Shown: positions 16,342 through 25,149, counted from the first letter of the stretch. The stretch is DNA of 64,000 bases from Bacteroidaceae bacterium (GCA_017650105.1 JAGCFO010000006.1:1-64000), one strand, 5' to 3'. The notes: generated by a model from the sequence alone, not told the origin. Made by a program: numbers and translations.

Positions 16342-16926
16342 TTATAAAACTTTTAGTAATTCCACGTCGAAGATGAGTGCAGCTCTGGGAGGTATGGCGT
16401 CGCCGGCTCCCTGCTCGCCGTATGCCAGCTGATAGGGGATGAAGAGTCTCCACTTGGCACCTTCCTGCATAAGCTGAAGGGCTTCCACCCAGCCTTGGAT
16501 GACTTGGTTTACGCCGAAAACGGCTGGTTCGCCACGCTGGATGCTGCTGTCGAAGACGGTACCGTCGACAAGACGTCCCTCATAGTGGCACCTAACACGG
16601 TCCGAGGCTTTTGGTTTGCACCCCTCGCCCTCTTGGAGCACCTGATACTGCAGTCCGCTCGGCAGCGTGACAACTCCTGCGCGCTCTTTGTTCATTCGGA
16701 GGAATGTCTCGCCTTGTTCCTGCGACGCAGCGGCAGCTTTCTCCTGCATGGCAGCGAAGTGCTTCTGCACCACCTGCTGTGCCTCACCGAACGACATTGC
16801 CGGCTGCTTCCCCTCGAGCACGTCCTTGATTGCCTGCACGAAATCTTCGATGCAAAGCTCTTCGGCGCCCATCGAGCGGAGGTTTTGGGCAATGCCCAGG
16901 CCTAATCCGTAGCTGTATTTATCCAT
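16342..16926 (-). CDS. FKBP-type peptidyl-prolyl isomerase (FklB-like)
   Basis: 194 aa from the ATG (MDKYSYGLGLGIAQNL). An in-frame TTG nine bases earlier is less likely. FKBP_N helices occupy 1-85 and the FKBP domain is at about 95-194 (VRCHYEGRLVDGTVFDSSIQRGEPAVF, WRLFIPYQLAYGEQGAG). No signal peptide, so a cytosolic partner of the lipoprotein isomerase downstream. The -7 box at 16946-16953 gives a short leader. Confidence 0.9.
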   Translation of the reverse strand: MDKYSYGLGLGIAQNLRSMGAEELCIEDFVQAIKDVLEGKQPAMSFGEAQQVVQKHFAAMQEKAAAASQEQGETFLRMNKERAGVVTLPSGLQYQVLQEGEGCKPKASDRVRCHYEGRLVDGTVFDSSIQRGEPAVFGVNQVIQGWVEALQLMQEGAKWRLFIPYQLAYGEQGAGDAIPPRAALIFDVELLKVL

Positions 16927-16945
16927 CTTTTCCAAAAAAATCGCG

Positions 16946-16953
16946 CAAAGATA
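16946..16953 (-). promoter_or_regulatory. -7 box TATCTTTG for the FKBP operon
   Basis: TATCTTTG on the minus strand, about 20 bp before the ATG at 16926. Divergent from the sirtuin promoter. Confidence 0.55.
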
Positions 16954-16999
16954 ATCCTTTTAAATTAAAAACAAGCACTTCTTTCCAATATTTACATTA

Positions 17000-17007
17000 T
17001 TTTTGCA
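17000..17007 (+). promoter_or_regulatory. -7 box TATTTTTG for the sirtuin gene
   Basis: TATTTTTG followed by the ATG at 17028, leaving a leader of about 15 nt. No clear -33. Confidence 0.55.
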
Positions 17008-17027
17008 GTTGAATAAACTGACTGGAT

Positions 17028-17744
17028 ATGAAAAAAGTAGTGATTCTGACTGGCGCAGGCATGAGCGCCGAGAGTGGGATAAGTACCTTCCGCGATGCAG
17101 GAGGACTGTGGGACCAGTACCCTGTGGAGGATGTGGCAACGCCTGAAGGCTATGAGCGCAACCCTGAGCTGGTGCTCCGATTCTATGCCTCGCAGCGCGA
17201 GGGAATGCTGAGGGCGAAACCCAACGAGGGGCATCGGCTCGTAGCTCAGCTGGAAGAGGACTTCAACGTTACCGTCGTCACGCAAAACATTGACAATCTG
17301 CACGAGAGAGCCGGGAGCACACACATCGTCCATCTTCACGGAGAGCTGACAAAGGTTACCTCCACGTGGAGCCCTAACGACACGCGCTTCATACGCACGC
17401 TGGGCGACGACGAGCCCTATCCCGTGCTGGGCGACAAGGCACAGGACGGCAGCCAGCTACGTCCCTTCATCGTGTGGTTCGGAGAAGCTGTGCCTAACAT
17501 TGAGATTGCAGCCGACGAGTGCTCAGGGGCCGACATTTTCATCATCATCGGCACGAGCCTCAACGTCTACCCCGCTGCGGGACTCCTCCACTACGTTCCC
17601 CCGAAGGCCGACGTCTACCTCATCGACCCGAAGCCCGTCGACATCCACTCCTCGCGCCACGTACACGTCATCCAGAAGGGTGCGTCGGAAGGGATGCGCA
17701 TCCTGCGGAGCCTCCTGCTGGAGCAGATAGGCAAGCAGGCTTGA
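17028..17744 (+). CDS. Sirtuin-type NAD-dependent protein deacylase
   Basis: 238 aa. Removes acyl groups from lysine using NAD+. The NAD-binding motif GAGMSAESGISTFRDAGGLW, TQNIDNLHERAG and the catalytic His in HLHG (about 103-106) are all present, followed by GTSLNVYPAAGL. The zinc-ribbon cysteines of CobB/SIRT5 are absent: the stretch after HLHG (TKVTSTWSPNDTRF) has no Cys at all. In my alignment the class-III Tyr is present but the partner Arg is Gln (FYASQRE), so desuccinylase activity should not be assumed. Monocistronic. Confidence 0.9.
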   Translation: MKKVVILTGAGMSAESGISTFRDAGGLWDQYPVEDVATPEGYERNPELVLRFYASQREGMLRAKPNEGHRLVAQLEEDFNVTVVTQNIDNLHERAGSTHIVHLHGELTKVTSTWSPNDTRFIRTLGDDEPYPVLGDKAQDGSQLRPFIVWFGEAVPNIEIAADECSGADIFIIIGTSLNVYPAAGLLHYVPPKADVYLIDPKPVDIHSSRHVHVIQKGASEGMRILRSLLLEQIGKQA

Positions 17745-17772
17745 GCGACTTTGGGGTAACGCAAAATATCGA

Positions 17773-17946
17773 GAAGGGAAAAATTTTTTTTCCTTCTTCA
17801 TATCGCCGTATTTGTTCTCCATACGGAATTTTTTGTTCTCCATCTCGCGAGATGTCTTCTCCAAAAAGAACGGAGTCTTCTCCAAAATAAACGGTGCCTT
17901 CTCCAAAGGGAGAGATGCCTTCTCGAGAATGAATGATGTGCTCTTG
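17773..17946. repeat. 21-bp-pitch TTCTCC array (site 3, longest)
   Basis: Eight cores on an exact 21-bp grid: 17794 (TTCTTC), 17815, 17836, 17857, 17878, 17899 (all TTCTCC), 17920 (TTCTCG) and 17941 (CTCTTG). An inverted GAGAAG stands at the left end. Spacers run through ATATCGCCGTAT, ATACGGAATT, the perfect palindrome ATCTCGCGAGAT, and then AAAAAGAACGG-type sequence. Fills the 333-bp gap between the convergent sirtuin and Na/Pi genes. No gene is seen there. Confidence 0.9.
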
Positions 17947-18012
17947 AGAGGGAGGTATGTGTTGTGTAGGAGACGACAGGTTCGGCACATCGTTCCGCTT
18001 TGGCAAAACACG

Positions 18013-18046
18013 AAGGAGGGAAGAGACTTGATGCTCTTCCCTCCTT
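18013..18046. terminator. Bidirectional-type hairpin between convergent genes
   Basis: AAGGAGGGAAGAG (18013-18025) and CTCTTCCCTCCTT (18034-18046) form a perfect 13-bp stem with an 8-nt loop. The T run on the minus strand is short (GTTTT after CGT). Sits 31 bp past the stop of the Na/Pi gene. Confidence 0.65.
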
Positions 18047-18077
18047 TGCCTTTGAGGCTGGTACCTCGCGCAACATG

Positions 18078-19790
18078 TCAGACGGTAAGCTCCACGTGGG
18101 CGTGAGCCTCCACGACGTTGATGACATAGTCGCCGAGCTTCTCGCAGTCGCCTATGATATCCATGTAGTGCACACCCAGCTGATAGCTGTACTTCTGATC
18201 GTTGATGTCGACGATGTTCTTCTCCTTCAGCAGAGAGCGGTAACTGTTGATTTCGTTCTCGGTGTTGAGGCTTTGCATAGGGTCGGCCTTGGGAACCGTG
18301 TCTTCCAGCACGTTTATCATCTGCTGCAAGCCCGTGTCGCAGAGCGAGAACATGTGGCGTATGTGCTCATACTGCTCGGGGGTGAAGTCTTCCTTCGAGC
18401 GGAACCTGTGATCGATGTGCCGCGCCATATTGTAGCAGCTGTCGCAGATGCTTTCTATCTCGCTTATCTCGCGCAGCATGCTTTGGATTTTCGACTTACT
18501 CTCGGGGCTCAGACGTCCCTCCGACACCTTGTTCAGATAGTTTGCTATCTCTATCTCCATGTTGTCGGAGATACTCTCATACTTCTCGGTGCGTGCGAAA
18601 AGCTTGGTGAATTCCTCCTCGTCTTTCATATCCAGCAGCTGAGGGATGAAGCTGAACATACGCTGTGCACGTACGGCAAAGAGATTGATTTCCTTCCGGG
18701 CTTCGAGCAGCGAGAGCTCGGCTGTGGAGAGGATGCCTGCCGAGATGTACCTGAGGCGCGTGTCCTCGTCTTCCTCCTTGGGGCGGATGAGCTTGCACAC
18801 CAGTTTCTCGAGCGGCTTGATGAACCATATCAGGATGAGCACGTTGCACACGTTGAAGCACGTGTGGAAGGCACACAGCGCATAGTTCACCATCACGCTG
18901 TTGCGCTCCACGTCAGCGTCGGTAACGGGCACGTACTGCGGGTCGAAGCCCACAATTGAGCACACCATATTAATAAAAGGACGGAACACGCACAGCACCC
19001 ACACCACGCCGAACACGTTAAAGATGAGGTGCGTGAGAGCAGCCCTTCGCGCCTGCGTGCTTGCCGAGAGCGCGGCAACGTTTGAAGTGACAGTCGTACC
19101 GATGTTCTCGCCCATCACGAGTGCAATGCCTTGATAGATAGGCATCACGCCAGCCGAGCAGAGAAGCATCGTGATGGCCATGATTGCTGCCGACGACTGC
19201 ACACACATTGTCAGCACTCCGCCGATGAGCAGGAAGAGCAGCGTCGTCCATATGCTATGCGGGTCGAAGCTCTGGAAGAAGTTGACGACAGCAGCGTTGT
19301 GCGCCAAGTCCATGTCGCGCGCATTTTCGCGCAGCGTGCACAGCGCCAGGAACATGAAGGAAAATCCGAAAAGGAATTCTCCTATCGACTTCCCTTGCGG
19401 CTTTTTCTGGAACAGCAGGATGACACCCACCAGGAACATGGGCCACACGAAGGTGCTCATGTTGAGCTGGAAGCCGAAGACAGCCATTATCCACGCCGTC
19501 ACCGTCGTACCGATATTGGCACCCATTATCACCGAGATGGCTTGGGCAAGCGTCAGCAAGCCGGCGTTTACGAAACTTACCGTCAGCACTGTCGTTGCCG
19601 TCGACGACTGCACGGCAGCCGTGATGAAGGTTCCCGTCAGCAATCCCGTGAAGCGATTGCGCGTCATAGCTCCCATCACATGGCGCAGCTGACCTCCCGC
19701 AAGCTTCTGCAAACCTTCGCTCATCACCTTCATGCCGTACATCAGAAGGGCCAAGCATCCAAAAAGTTTTAAAAATGTGTAAACATTCAT
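18078..19790 (-). CDS. Na+/phosphate cotransporter (NptA/YjbB type) with PhoU-like domain
   Basis: 570 aa. Two inverted membrane repeats carry the family QSS motifs: AAVQSSTATTVLTVSFVNAG with GANIGTTVTAW, and CVQSSAAIMAITMLLCSAG with GENIGTTVTSN. The C-terminal cytosolic part (about 360-570) is PhoU-like helices. Takes up, or effluxes, inorganic phosphate with sodium at the inner membrane. A divergent gene starts just beyond its ATG. Confidence 0.92.
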   Translation of the reverse strand: MNVYTFLKLFGCLALLMYGMKVMSEGLQKLAGGQLRHVMGAMTRNRFTGLLTGTFITAAVQSSTATTVLTVSFVNAGLLTLAQAISVIMGANIGTTVTAWIMAVFGFQLNMSTFVWPMFLVGVILLFQKKPQGKSIGEFLFGFSFMFLALCTLRENARDMDLAHNAAVVNFFQSFDPHSIWTTLLFLLIGGVLTMCVQSSAAIMAITMLLCSAGVMPIYQGIALVMGENIGTTVTSNVAALSASTQARRAALTHLIFNVFGVVWVLCVFRPFINMVCSIVGFDPQYVPVTDADVERNSVMVNYALCAFHTCFNVCNVLILIWFIKPLEKLVCKLIRPKEEDEDTRLRYISAGILSTAELSLLEARKEINLFAVRAQRMFSFIPQLLDMKDEEEFTKLFARTEKYESISDNMEIEIANYLNKVSEGRLSPESKSKIQSMLREISEIESICDSCYNMARHIDHRFRSKEDFTPEQYEHIRHMFSLCDTGLQQMINVLEDTVPKADPMQSLNTENEINSYRSLLKEKNIVDINDQKYSYQLGVHYMDIIGDCEKLGDYVINVVEAHAHVELTV

Positions 19791-19811
19791 AGAGGTGTCA
19801 ATTATAATTCG

Positions 19812-19819
19812 TATTTTTG
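19812..19819 (+). promoter_or_regulatory. -7 box TATTTTTG for the nucleoside kinase gene
   Basis: TATTTTTG 27 bp before the ATG at 19847, within the short divergent gap to the Na/Pi gene. Confidence 0.5.
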
Positions 19820-19846
19820 CAACTGTTATCGTTAACTCTCTTCATT

Positions 19847-20956
19847 ATGAGCGATTCACTTTGCAAAGATACAAAAATTTCAGAAAAAACACAAAAGGGC
19901 AGTCTCCTTTTGGAAATTTTTAACGGTTTTAATCTGGATGAATACACACCTCTCAGCAGCGAGGGCGTAAACCCGAAGATTATGAAGGCCTTAGACGACC
20001 ATCATCGCCTGCAGGAAATCACGGGTGTGCACAACGTCTCCGACTTCTGCCGCGCCGTCTCCGAAAAGCGCGCATCCGAGATTATCAACGTTGCCGAAGT
20101 GGTGCAGGCAAGGCGTATGGCGCAGATTGCCGACGACATTGCGGCACGTCCCCAGGCACGCGTGGTGTTGATAGCAGGCCCCTCGTCGTCGGGAAAAACC
20201 ACCACCAGCAAGCGACTTGCCATCCAGCTGATGGCAGCAGGGCTCAAGCCCATAGCCCTCTCGCTCGACGACTTTTTCGTCAACCGCGTCGACACGCCTC
20301 TCGACGACGAAGGGCACTACGACTTCGAGTCGCTCTACGCCGTCGACCTCCCCTTCTTCAACCAGCAGCTGCATGCCCTGCTCGAGGGCGAAACAGTGGA
20401 GCTGCCTCACTACAACTTCGAGAAGGGAGAGCGCGAGTTCAGGGGCGACAAGGTGCAGCTGAAGGCAGGCAACGTGCTGATAATGGAAGGCATCCACGCC
20501 CTCAACCCCGAGCTCACGAGCCGCATAGCCGAAGAAGCCAAATACGGCATCTTCGCCTCAGCCATCACGTCCATCATCCTCGACGACAACATCTATATGC
20601 CCACCTCCGACGTGCGCCTGCTGCGCCGCATACTGCGCGACTACAAGTACCGCAACTTCTCTGCCGAGGAGACCATACGCCTGTGGCCCAGCGTGCGCCG
20701 AGGGGAGAACAAGTGGATATTCCCCTTCCTGGGAGAGGCCGACACGATGTTCAACACCTCGCTCATCTACGAGCTTGCCGTGCTGAAAGACAAGCTCGTG
20801 CCCATCCTCTCGCAGGTGCCCTCCTCATCTGAGGCCTACGAAAAGGCACAGGAGCTGCTCGGCTCGCTGCGCTACTTCCCCTCGGTGAACGACAAGTCGA
20901 TACCTCCCACGTCGCTCCTCCGCGAGTTTATGGGAGGGAGCAGCTTCCACTATTGA
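19847..20956 (+). CDS. Uridine/nucleoside kinase-like P-loop kinase
   Basis: 369 aa from ATG 19847 (a TTG 30 bp earlier overlaps the promoter). The P-loop is LIAGPSSSGKTTTSKRLA at about 110-127, followed by LSLDDFFVNR and DLPFFNQQL typical of the PRK/uridine kinase family, and VLIMEGIHALNP. Phosphorylates a nucleoside or a small metabolite. As I recall, related Bacteroidales proteins are about 550 aa, with an N-terminal TGS/ThrRS-like part. This one retains only a stub of that region (FNLDEYTPL...VSDFCRAVSEKRASEIINVAEVVQ). Confidence 0.8.
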   Translation: MSDSLCKDTKISEKTQKGSLLLEIFNGFNLDEYTPLSSEGVNPKIMKALDDHHRLQEITGVHNVSDFCRAVSEKRASEIINVAEVVQARRMAQIADDIAARPQARVVLIAGPSSSGKTTTSKRLAIQLMAAGLKPIALSLDDFFVNRVDTPLDDEGHYDFESLYAVDLPFFNQQLHALLEGETVELPHYNFEKGEREFRGDKVQLKAGNVLIMEGIHALNPELTSRIAEEAKYGIFASAITSIILDDNIYMPTSDVRLLRRILRDYKYRNFSAEETIRLWPSVRRGENKWIFPFLGEADTMFNTSLIYELAVLKDKLVPILSQVPSSSEAYEKAQELLGSLRYFPSVNDKSIPPTSLLREFMGGSSFHY

Positions 20957-20993
20957 CAAACTGCTCTGAACGATGCTCGGGGCATAGCGAAAG

Positions 20994-21086
20994 ATGGAGA
21001 AGGGAAATATTTTTTTGGAGAACAAATATCGCGAGATGAAGAAAGAAGCGCGCGAGATGAAGAAGGAAAAAATTTTTTTCGAGAAG
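20994..21086. repeat. 21-bp-pitch GGAGAA/GAAGAA array (site 4)
   Basis: Cores at 20996 (GGAGAA), 21017 (GGAGAA), 21038 (GAAGAA), 21059 (GAAGAA) and 21080 (CGAGAA), all exactly 21 bp apart. Spacers are AATATTTTTTT, CAAATATCGCGAGAT, AGCGCGCGAGAT and an A6T7 block. Located between the nucleoside kinase stop and rpoN. Confidence 0.87.
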
Positions 21087-21149
21087 GAATAAATCCCTTT
21101 GCCTGACAAAACTTACAGAGCAGACAAAACTTACACCCAACCGAACCGA

Positions 21150-22646
21150 ATGGCAACAACAGACATATCACAAACCCAAGTCCAAACCCAGACGCAGACG
21201 CTGCAGCAGAGACTCTCGGCACAGCAGCTCCTCGTCTCCAGCCTGCTGGGGCTCACAACCCTCGAGCTCGAAGACAGGGTGCGCGTGGAGGTGAACGACA
21301 ATCCCGCCCTCGAGCAGCTCCCCGAAGGGGCTGAGCCCGAGGCCGACGACTACCTCTCGCCCGCCGAAGCCGACGACGCGAAAGACGAAGAGGAAGACCT
21401 GCCCGAACTGGAAGGGTCGCCTCAAGATGCCTCGGAGGGCGACTACGACGACTACGGAGACGACTCCGACAGCTACCTCCCCAGCACTCCGCAGAAGATG
21501 AGGGACGAAATACCGTTCGACGCGGGACGCTCGTTCTTCGACGAACTGAAGGAACAGCTGCGCGAGTCGCCCCTCAACGAGGAGCAGCAGAAGATAGGGC
21601 TCTACATACTGGGTTCTCTCGACGACGACGGCATACTGCGCAAGGACCTCGAGAGCCTCTGCGACGAGCTTGCTTTCAATCAAGGCATGTTCGTCGCTAC
21701 CGACGAGCTGCGCGAGGTGCTGCACCAGATACAGCAGTTCGACCCTCCCGGCATCGGCGCACAGAGCACGCAGGAGTGCCTCCTCATACAGCTCGAGCGC
21801 AAGGAGCCCAGCGACATGAACTCCCTCCAGCGACGCATCCTTGAGGAGTGCTACGACGACTTCATCAACAACCGCTGGGAGCGCATAGCTCCCGCCCTCG
21901 GCGAAGATGCCGAAAGGGTGAGCAACGCCTGCCGCGAGCTGGCGCGCCTCAACCCGCGTCCCGGCTCTTCCCTCGAGGATACCGTAGGGAAAGGCATGCA
22001 GCAGATAGTCCCCGACTTCCTGCTCGACACCGAAGGAGGCCTCTGGCTCAACGACGAGCACGTGCCCTCCATACGCGTGAGCCACGAATACTACGACATG
22101 CTGCAGCACGAGAAGCAATCCCCCTCGGCTACCAACAAAGACACCCTCAGCTTCCTCACACGCAAGATTGACAGCGGGCACGACTTCATACAAGCCCTTC
22201 AGCAGCGCAACAAGACGATGACAGACGTGATGGAAGCCATCATCCGCATGCAGCCCGACTACTGCCGCGAGGGCTACGACAGCCTCCTGCGCCCGATGAC
22301 GCTGCGCGACGTAGCCGAGAAGACAGGCTACGACGTCTCCACCATCTCGCGAGTGACAAGCAACAAGTACATACAGACACCCTTCGGCCTCATCCCTCTC
22401 AAGCACTTCTTCTCCAACAAGCAAGTGCGCGTGGGAGGCAACGATTCGCAGCAGTTCATGCAGTCGAGCGCTGCCCTGCAGGCGCTGAAGAGCCTTGTCG
22501 ACAAGGAAGACAAGGCACATCCCCTCAACGACACCGAGCTGCAAGATGCGCTGAGAGCCCTCGGCTTCGACGTCGCAAGGCGCACCGTTGCCAAATACCG
22601 CACCCAGCTCGGCATCCCTACGGCACCCCTCAGAAAGAAACAATAA
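21150..22646 (+). CDS. rpoN: RNA polymerase sigma-54 factor
   Basis: 498 aa from ATG 21150; an in-frame TTG start at 21099 adds a non-conserved leader. Region I is Gln-rich (QTQTLQQRLSAQQLLVSSLLGL), with an acidic region II (about 65-120). Core-binding and HTH parts follow (LKEQLRESPL; LRDVAEKTGYDVSTISRVTSNKYIQTPFG). The RpoN box is ARRTVAKYR at about 477-485. It directs transcription with AAA+ activators; none is encoded in this window. First gene of a tight plus-strand run with purE and ispG. Confidence 0.95.
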   Translation: MATTDISQTQVQTQTQTLQQRLSAQQLLVSSLLGLTTLELEDRVRVEVNDNPALEQLPEGAEPEADDYLSPAEADDAKDEEEDLPELEGSPQDASEGDYDDYGDDSDSYLPSTPQKMRDEIPFDAGRSFFDELKEQLRESPLNEEQQKIGLYILGSLDDDGILRKDLESLCDELAFNQGMFVATDELREVLHQIQQFDPPGIGAQSTQECLLIQLERKEPSDMNSLQRRILEECYDDFINNRWERIAPALGEDAERVSNACRELARLNPRPGSSLEDTVGKGMQQIVPDFLLDTEGGLWLNDEHVPSIRVSHEYYDMLQHEKQSPSATNKDTLSFLTRKIDSGHDFIQALQQRNKTMTDVMEAIIRMQPDYCREGYDSLLRPMTLRDVAEKTGYDVSTISRVTSNKYIQTPFGLIPLKHFFSNKQVRVGGNDSQQFMQSSAALQALKSLVDKEDKAHPLNDTELQDALRALGFDVARRTVAKYRTQLGIPTAPLRKKQ

Positions 22647-22667
22647 CCCCAAACAAACCCAATCCCT

Positions 22668-23174
22668 ATGACACCTATCGTAAGCATCATCATGGGCAGC
22701 ACCTCCGACCTGCCGATTATGGAAAAGGCAGCCTCGTTCCTCAACGACATGCAGGTGCCCTTCGAAATCAACGCCCTCTCGGCCCACCGCACCCCCGAAG
22801 CCGTTGAGAGCTTCGCCAAAGAGGCTCACAAGCGCGGCATACAAGTCATCATCGCCGCTGCCGGAATGGCTGCCGCCCTGCCGGGAGTGATAGCTGCCAA
22901 CACCACACTGCCCGTCATCGGCGTGCCCATACGCAGCACCCTCGACGGCATCGACGCCCTCCTCTCCATCGTGCAGATGCCTCCCGGCATACCCGTTGCC
23001 ACAGTGGGCACCAACGGCTCGCTCAACGCTGCCATACTTGCCGTGGAGATGCTCTCCCTCTCCGACAACTCCCTCGCCAAGCGCTTCGCTGCCTACAAGC
23101 AGGGACTTAAGGAGAAAATCGAGAAGGCTAACGCCGAGCTCAAGGAAGTACACTACCCCTTCAAGTGCAACTGA
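22668..23174 (+). CDS. purE: N5-carboxyaminoimidazole ribonucleotide mutase
   Basis: 168 aa. Class-I PurE: converts N5-CAIR to CAIR in purine synthesis. Shows IIMGSTSDLPIMEKAASFL, the SAHRTPE motif, and IAAAGMAAALPGVIAANTTLPVIGVP with the later GVGTNGS-like TVGTNGSLNAAILAVEML. Normal length. The stop codon overlaps the start of ispG (TGATG), which suggests translational coupling, and it begins 21 bp after rpoN. Confidence 0.95.
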   Translation: MTPIVSIIMGSTSDLPIMEKAASFLNDMQVPFEINALSAHRTPEAVESFAKEAHKRGIQVIIAAAGMAAALPGVIAANTTLPVIGVPIRSTLDGIDALLSIVQMPPGIPVATVGTNGSLNAAILAVEMLSLSDNSLAKRFAAYKQGLKEKIEKANAELKEVHYPFKCN

Positions 23175-24586
23175 TGCCTATGCCACAAGCCAGCTATCAA
23201 CGAAGAGAGTCGTCGGTGGTGTACATAGGCGACACCCCTCTGGGAGGCTCCTACCCCATACGCGTACAGTCGATGACTACCACGCCTACCGACGACACTG
23301 AGGCGTGCGTCGCACAAGCCAAGCGCATCATAGCTGCGGGAGGCGAATACGTGCGGCTTACCACGCAGGGCATAAAGGAAGCCGAGAACCTGCGCAACAT
23401 CAGCGCCGCGCTGCGCGCCGAAGGCATCACCACACCCCTCGTAGCCGACGTGCACTTCAATGCCCACGTGGCAGACGTCGCTGCCCTCTACGCCGAGAAG
23501 GTGCGCATCAATCCCGGCAACTACGTCGACGTGGCTCGCACCTTCAAGCATCTGGAGTACACCGATGAGGAGTATGCTGCCGAGCTGGCAAAGATTCGTA
23601 CACGCCTAGTGCCCTTCCTGCGCATCTGCAAGGAGCACCACACCGCCATCCGCCTCGGCGTCAATCACGGCTCGCTCAGCGACAGGATTATGAGCCGCTA
23701 CGGCGACACCCCCGAGGGGATGGTAGAGTCGTGCATGGAGTTCCTGCGCATCTGCATCGATGAAGACTTCAGCAACGTCGTCATCTCCATCAAGGCAAGC
23801 AACACGCTTGTGATGGTGCGCACCGTCCGGCTGCTCGTAAGGCAGATGGACAGCGAGGGAATGGCTTTCCCCATCCACTTGGGCGTCACCGAGGCAGGAG
23901 AGGGCGAAGACGGGCGCATAAAGAGTGCCGTAGGCATCGGCGCCCTGCTGGGCGAGGGCATCGGCGACACCATACGCGTGTCGCTGAGCGAGGCTCCCGA
24001 AGCCGAGATACCCGTTGCACGCAAGCTTGTCGCCTACGCTGCCGAGAGTGCGTTGAAGAGGGCTGAGGCTATTGAGGGCATCAGCGACGACACGCTCACG
24101 CTGTGCTACGACAAGACGTCGCTCGAGGACCTTCAGTTGAAGGCTGCTATGGATGCCGGAGCGCCCCTCATTGACGGGCTTGCACACAAGCTTGTCGTTC
24201 GCAACGCCAACGACAGCATCCCCCCTGCCAAGCTCGTTGAGACTGCCGACGCCATCCTTCAGGCTGCGCGCGTGAAGTTCACCAAGACGGAGTACATCTC
24301 GTGCCCTGGCTGCGGGCGCACGCTCTACGACCTGCAGGAGACGATTGCTCGCGTGAAGGCTGCCACATCGCACTTCAAGGGGCTCAAGATTGCCATCATG
24401 GGATGCATCGTCAACGGCCCGGGCGAGATGGCAGATGCCGACTACGGCTACGTGGGTGCCGGCAGGGGCAAGATAAGCCTCTATCGCGGCAAGGAGTGCG
24501 TGGAGAAGAACATCCCGCAGGAGGAGGCCGTCAGCCATCTGCTGCGGCTCATCGAACAAGACCTCCCGCAGCGCACGCAAAAATAA
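23174..24586 (+). CDS. ispG: (E)-4-hydroxy-3-methylbut-2-enyl-diphosphate synthase
   Basis: 470 aa. Reduces MEcPP to HMBPP in the MEP isoprenoid pathway with a [4Fe-4S] cluster. Cluster ligands are SCPGCGRTLYDLQET and GCIVNGPGEMADADYGYVG, both in the C-terminal domain. The N-terminal TIM barrel begins with RRESSVVYIGDTPLGGSYPIRVQSMTTT (given in parts: VQSMTTTPTDD, RLTTQGIKEAENL, LVADVHFNAHVA). It is longer than the 372-aa E. coli enzyme and, as I recall, shorter than the roughly 600-aa form in many Bacteroidota, so the middle insert is reduced. Start chosen at the TGATG overlap with purE. Confidence 0.93.
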   Translation: MPMPQASYQRRESSVVYIGDTPLGGSYPIRVQSMTTTPTDDTEACVAQAKRIIAAGGEYVRLTTQGIKEAENLRNISAALRAEGITTPLVADVHFNAHVADVAALYAEKVRINPGNYVDVARTFKHLEYTDEEYAAELAKIRTRLVPFLRICKEHHTAIRLGVNHGSLSDRIMSRYGDTPEGMVESCMEFLRICIDEDFSNVVISIKASNTLVMVRTVRLLVRQMDSEGMAFPIHLGVTEAGEGEDGRIKSAVGIGALLGEGIGDTIRVSLSEAPEAEIPVARKLVAYAAESALKRAEAIEGISDDTLTLCYDKTSLEDLQLKAAMDAGAPLIDGLAHKLVVRNANDSIPPAKLVETADAILQAARVKFTKTEYISCPGCGRTLYDLQETIARVKAATSHFKGLKIAIMGCIVNGPGEMADADYGYVGAGRGKISLYRGKECVEKNIPQEEAVSHLLRLIEQDLPQRTQK

Positions 24587-24646
24587 AGTGTTGTCACCCC
24601 TCCCGACGGAATAATATCTATCACCTAATCCCCCTAACAGCACCAT

Positions 24647-25132
24647 ATGGACATCGCCATCTACATCATCGCCATCCTGCTCGGCATCGTAGGCTTCGTC
24701 GGCTCGGTGGTACCCATCCTGCCGGGCCCCACGCTCAGCTGGTTCGCCTGGATGCTGCTCCTCATCCCCAAGGAGGGGCGCGTGTCGGGCACGTCGGTCG
24801 TCGTGTGGGGCGTGCTGCTGCTCATCGTCACGCTGCTCGACAACTTCGGCTCCACGTGGATGACCAACAAGATGGGCGGCAGCAAGTGGGGCACGCGAGG
24901 GTGCTTCATCGGCATGCTTGCGGGCCTGTTCTTCTTCCCCCCCTGGGGCATCATCCTCGGCCCGTTCATCGGTGCCTTCGTGGGCGAGATGCTCAACAAT
25001 GCCACTACGGGGCGCGCCTTCAAGGTGGCATGCATCTCCTTCGTTGCCTTCCTGCTCACCACGGGGCTCAAGCTTATCTACTGCGGCGTGATGCTCTTCT
25101 ACATCGTGAGGGGCCTCATCGGCATCGTCTGA
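24647..25132 (+). CDS. DUF456 membrane protein
   Basis: 161 aa, four or five membrane segments. The N-terminus IIAILLGIVGFVGSVVPILPGPTLSW is the DUF456 hallmark, and the GxxxGxxxGPFxGAFxGE glycine-rich middle also fits. Function unknown, integral inner membrane. Gap of 60 bp from ispG and 17 bp to the next gene, so possibly in the same transcript. Confidence 0.88.
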   Translation: MDIAIYIIAILLGIVGFVGSVVPILPGPTLSWFAWMLLLIPKEGRVSGTSVVVWGVLLLIVTLLDNFGSTWMTNKMGGSKWGTRGCFIGMLAGLFFFPPWGIILGPFIGAFVGEMLNNATTGRAFKVACISFVAFLLTTGLKLIYCGVMLFYIVRGLIGIV

Positions 25133-25149
25133 CCTTTTTTCCTACCGCT

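Noticed and set aside
17773..17946. CRISPR array
   Set aside because: The constant part is only about 6-9 bp, spacers are about 12 bp and recur between arrays, and no cas gene is in the window.
17668..18006. ORFs with heptapeptide repeats (GEDISRD, GEQKIPY and similar); also at 9377-9601, 12547-13218 and 43968-44189
   Set aside because: The 7-residue period is just the 21-bp DNA repeat read in frame. Orientation and frame differ between sites, and no signal or domain is present.
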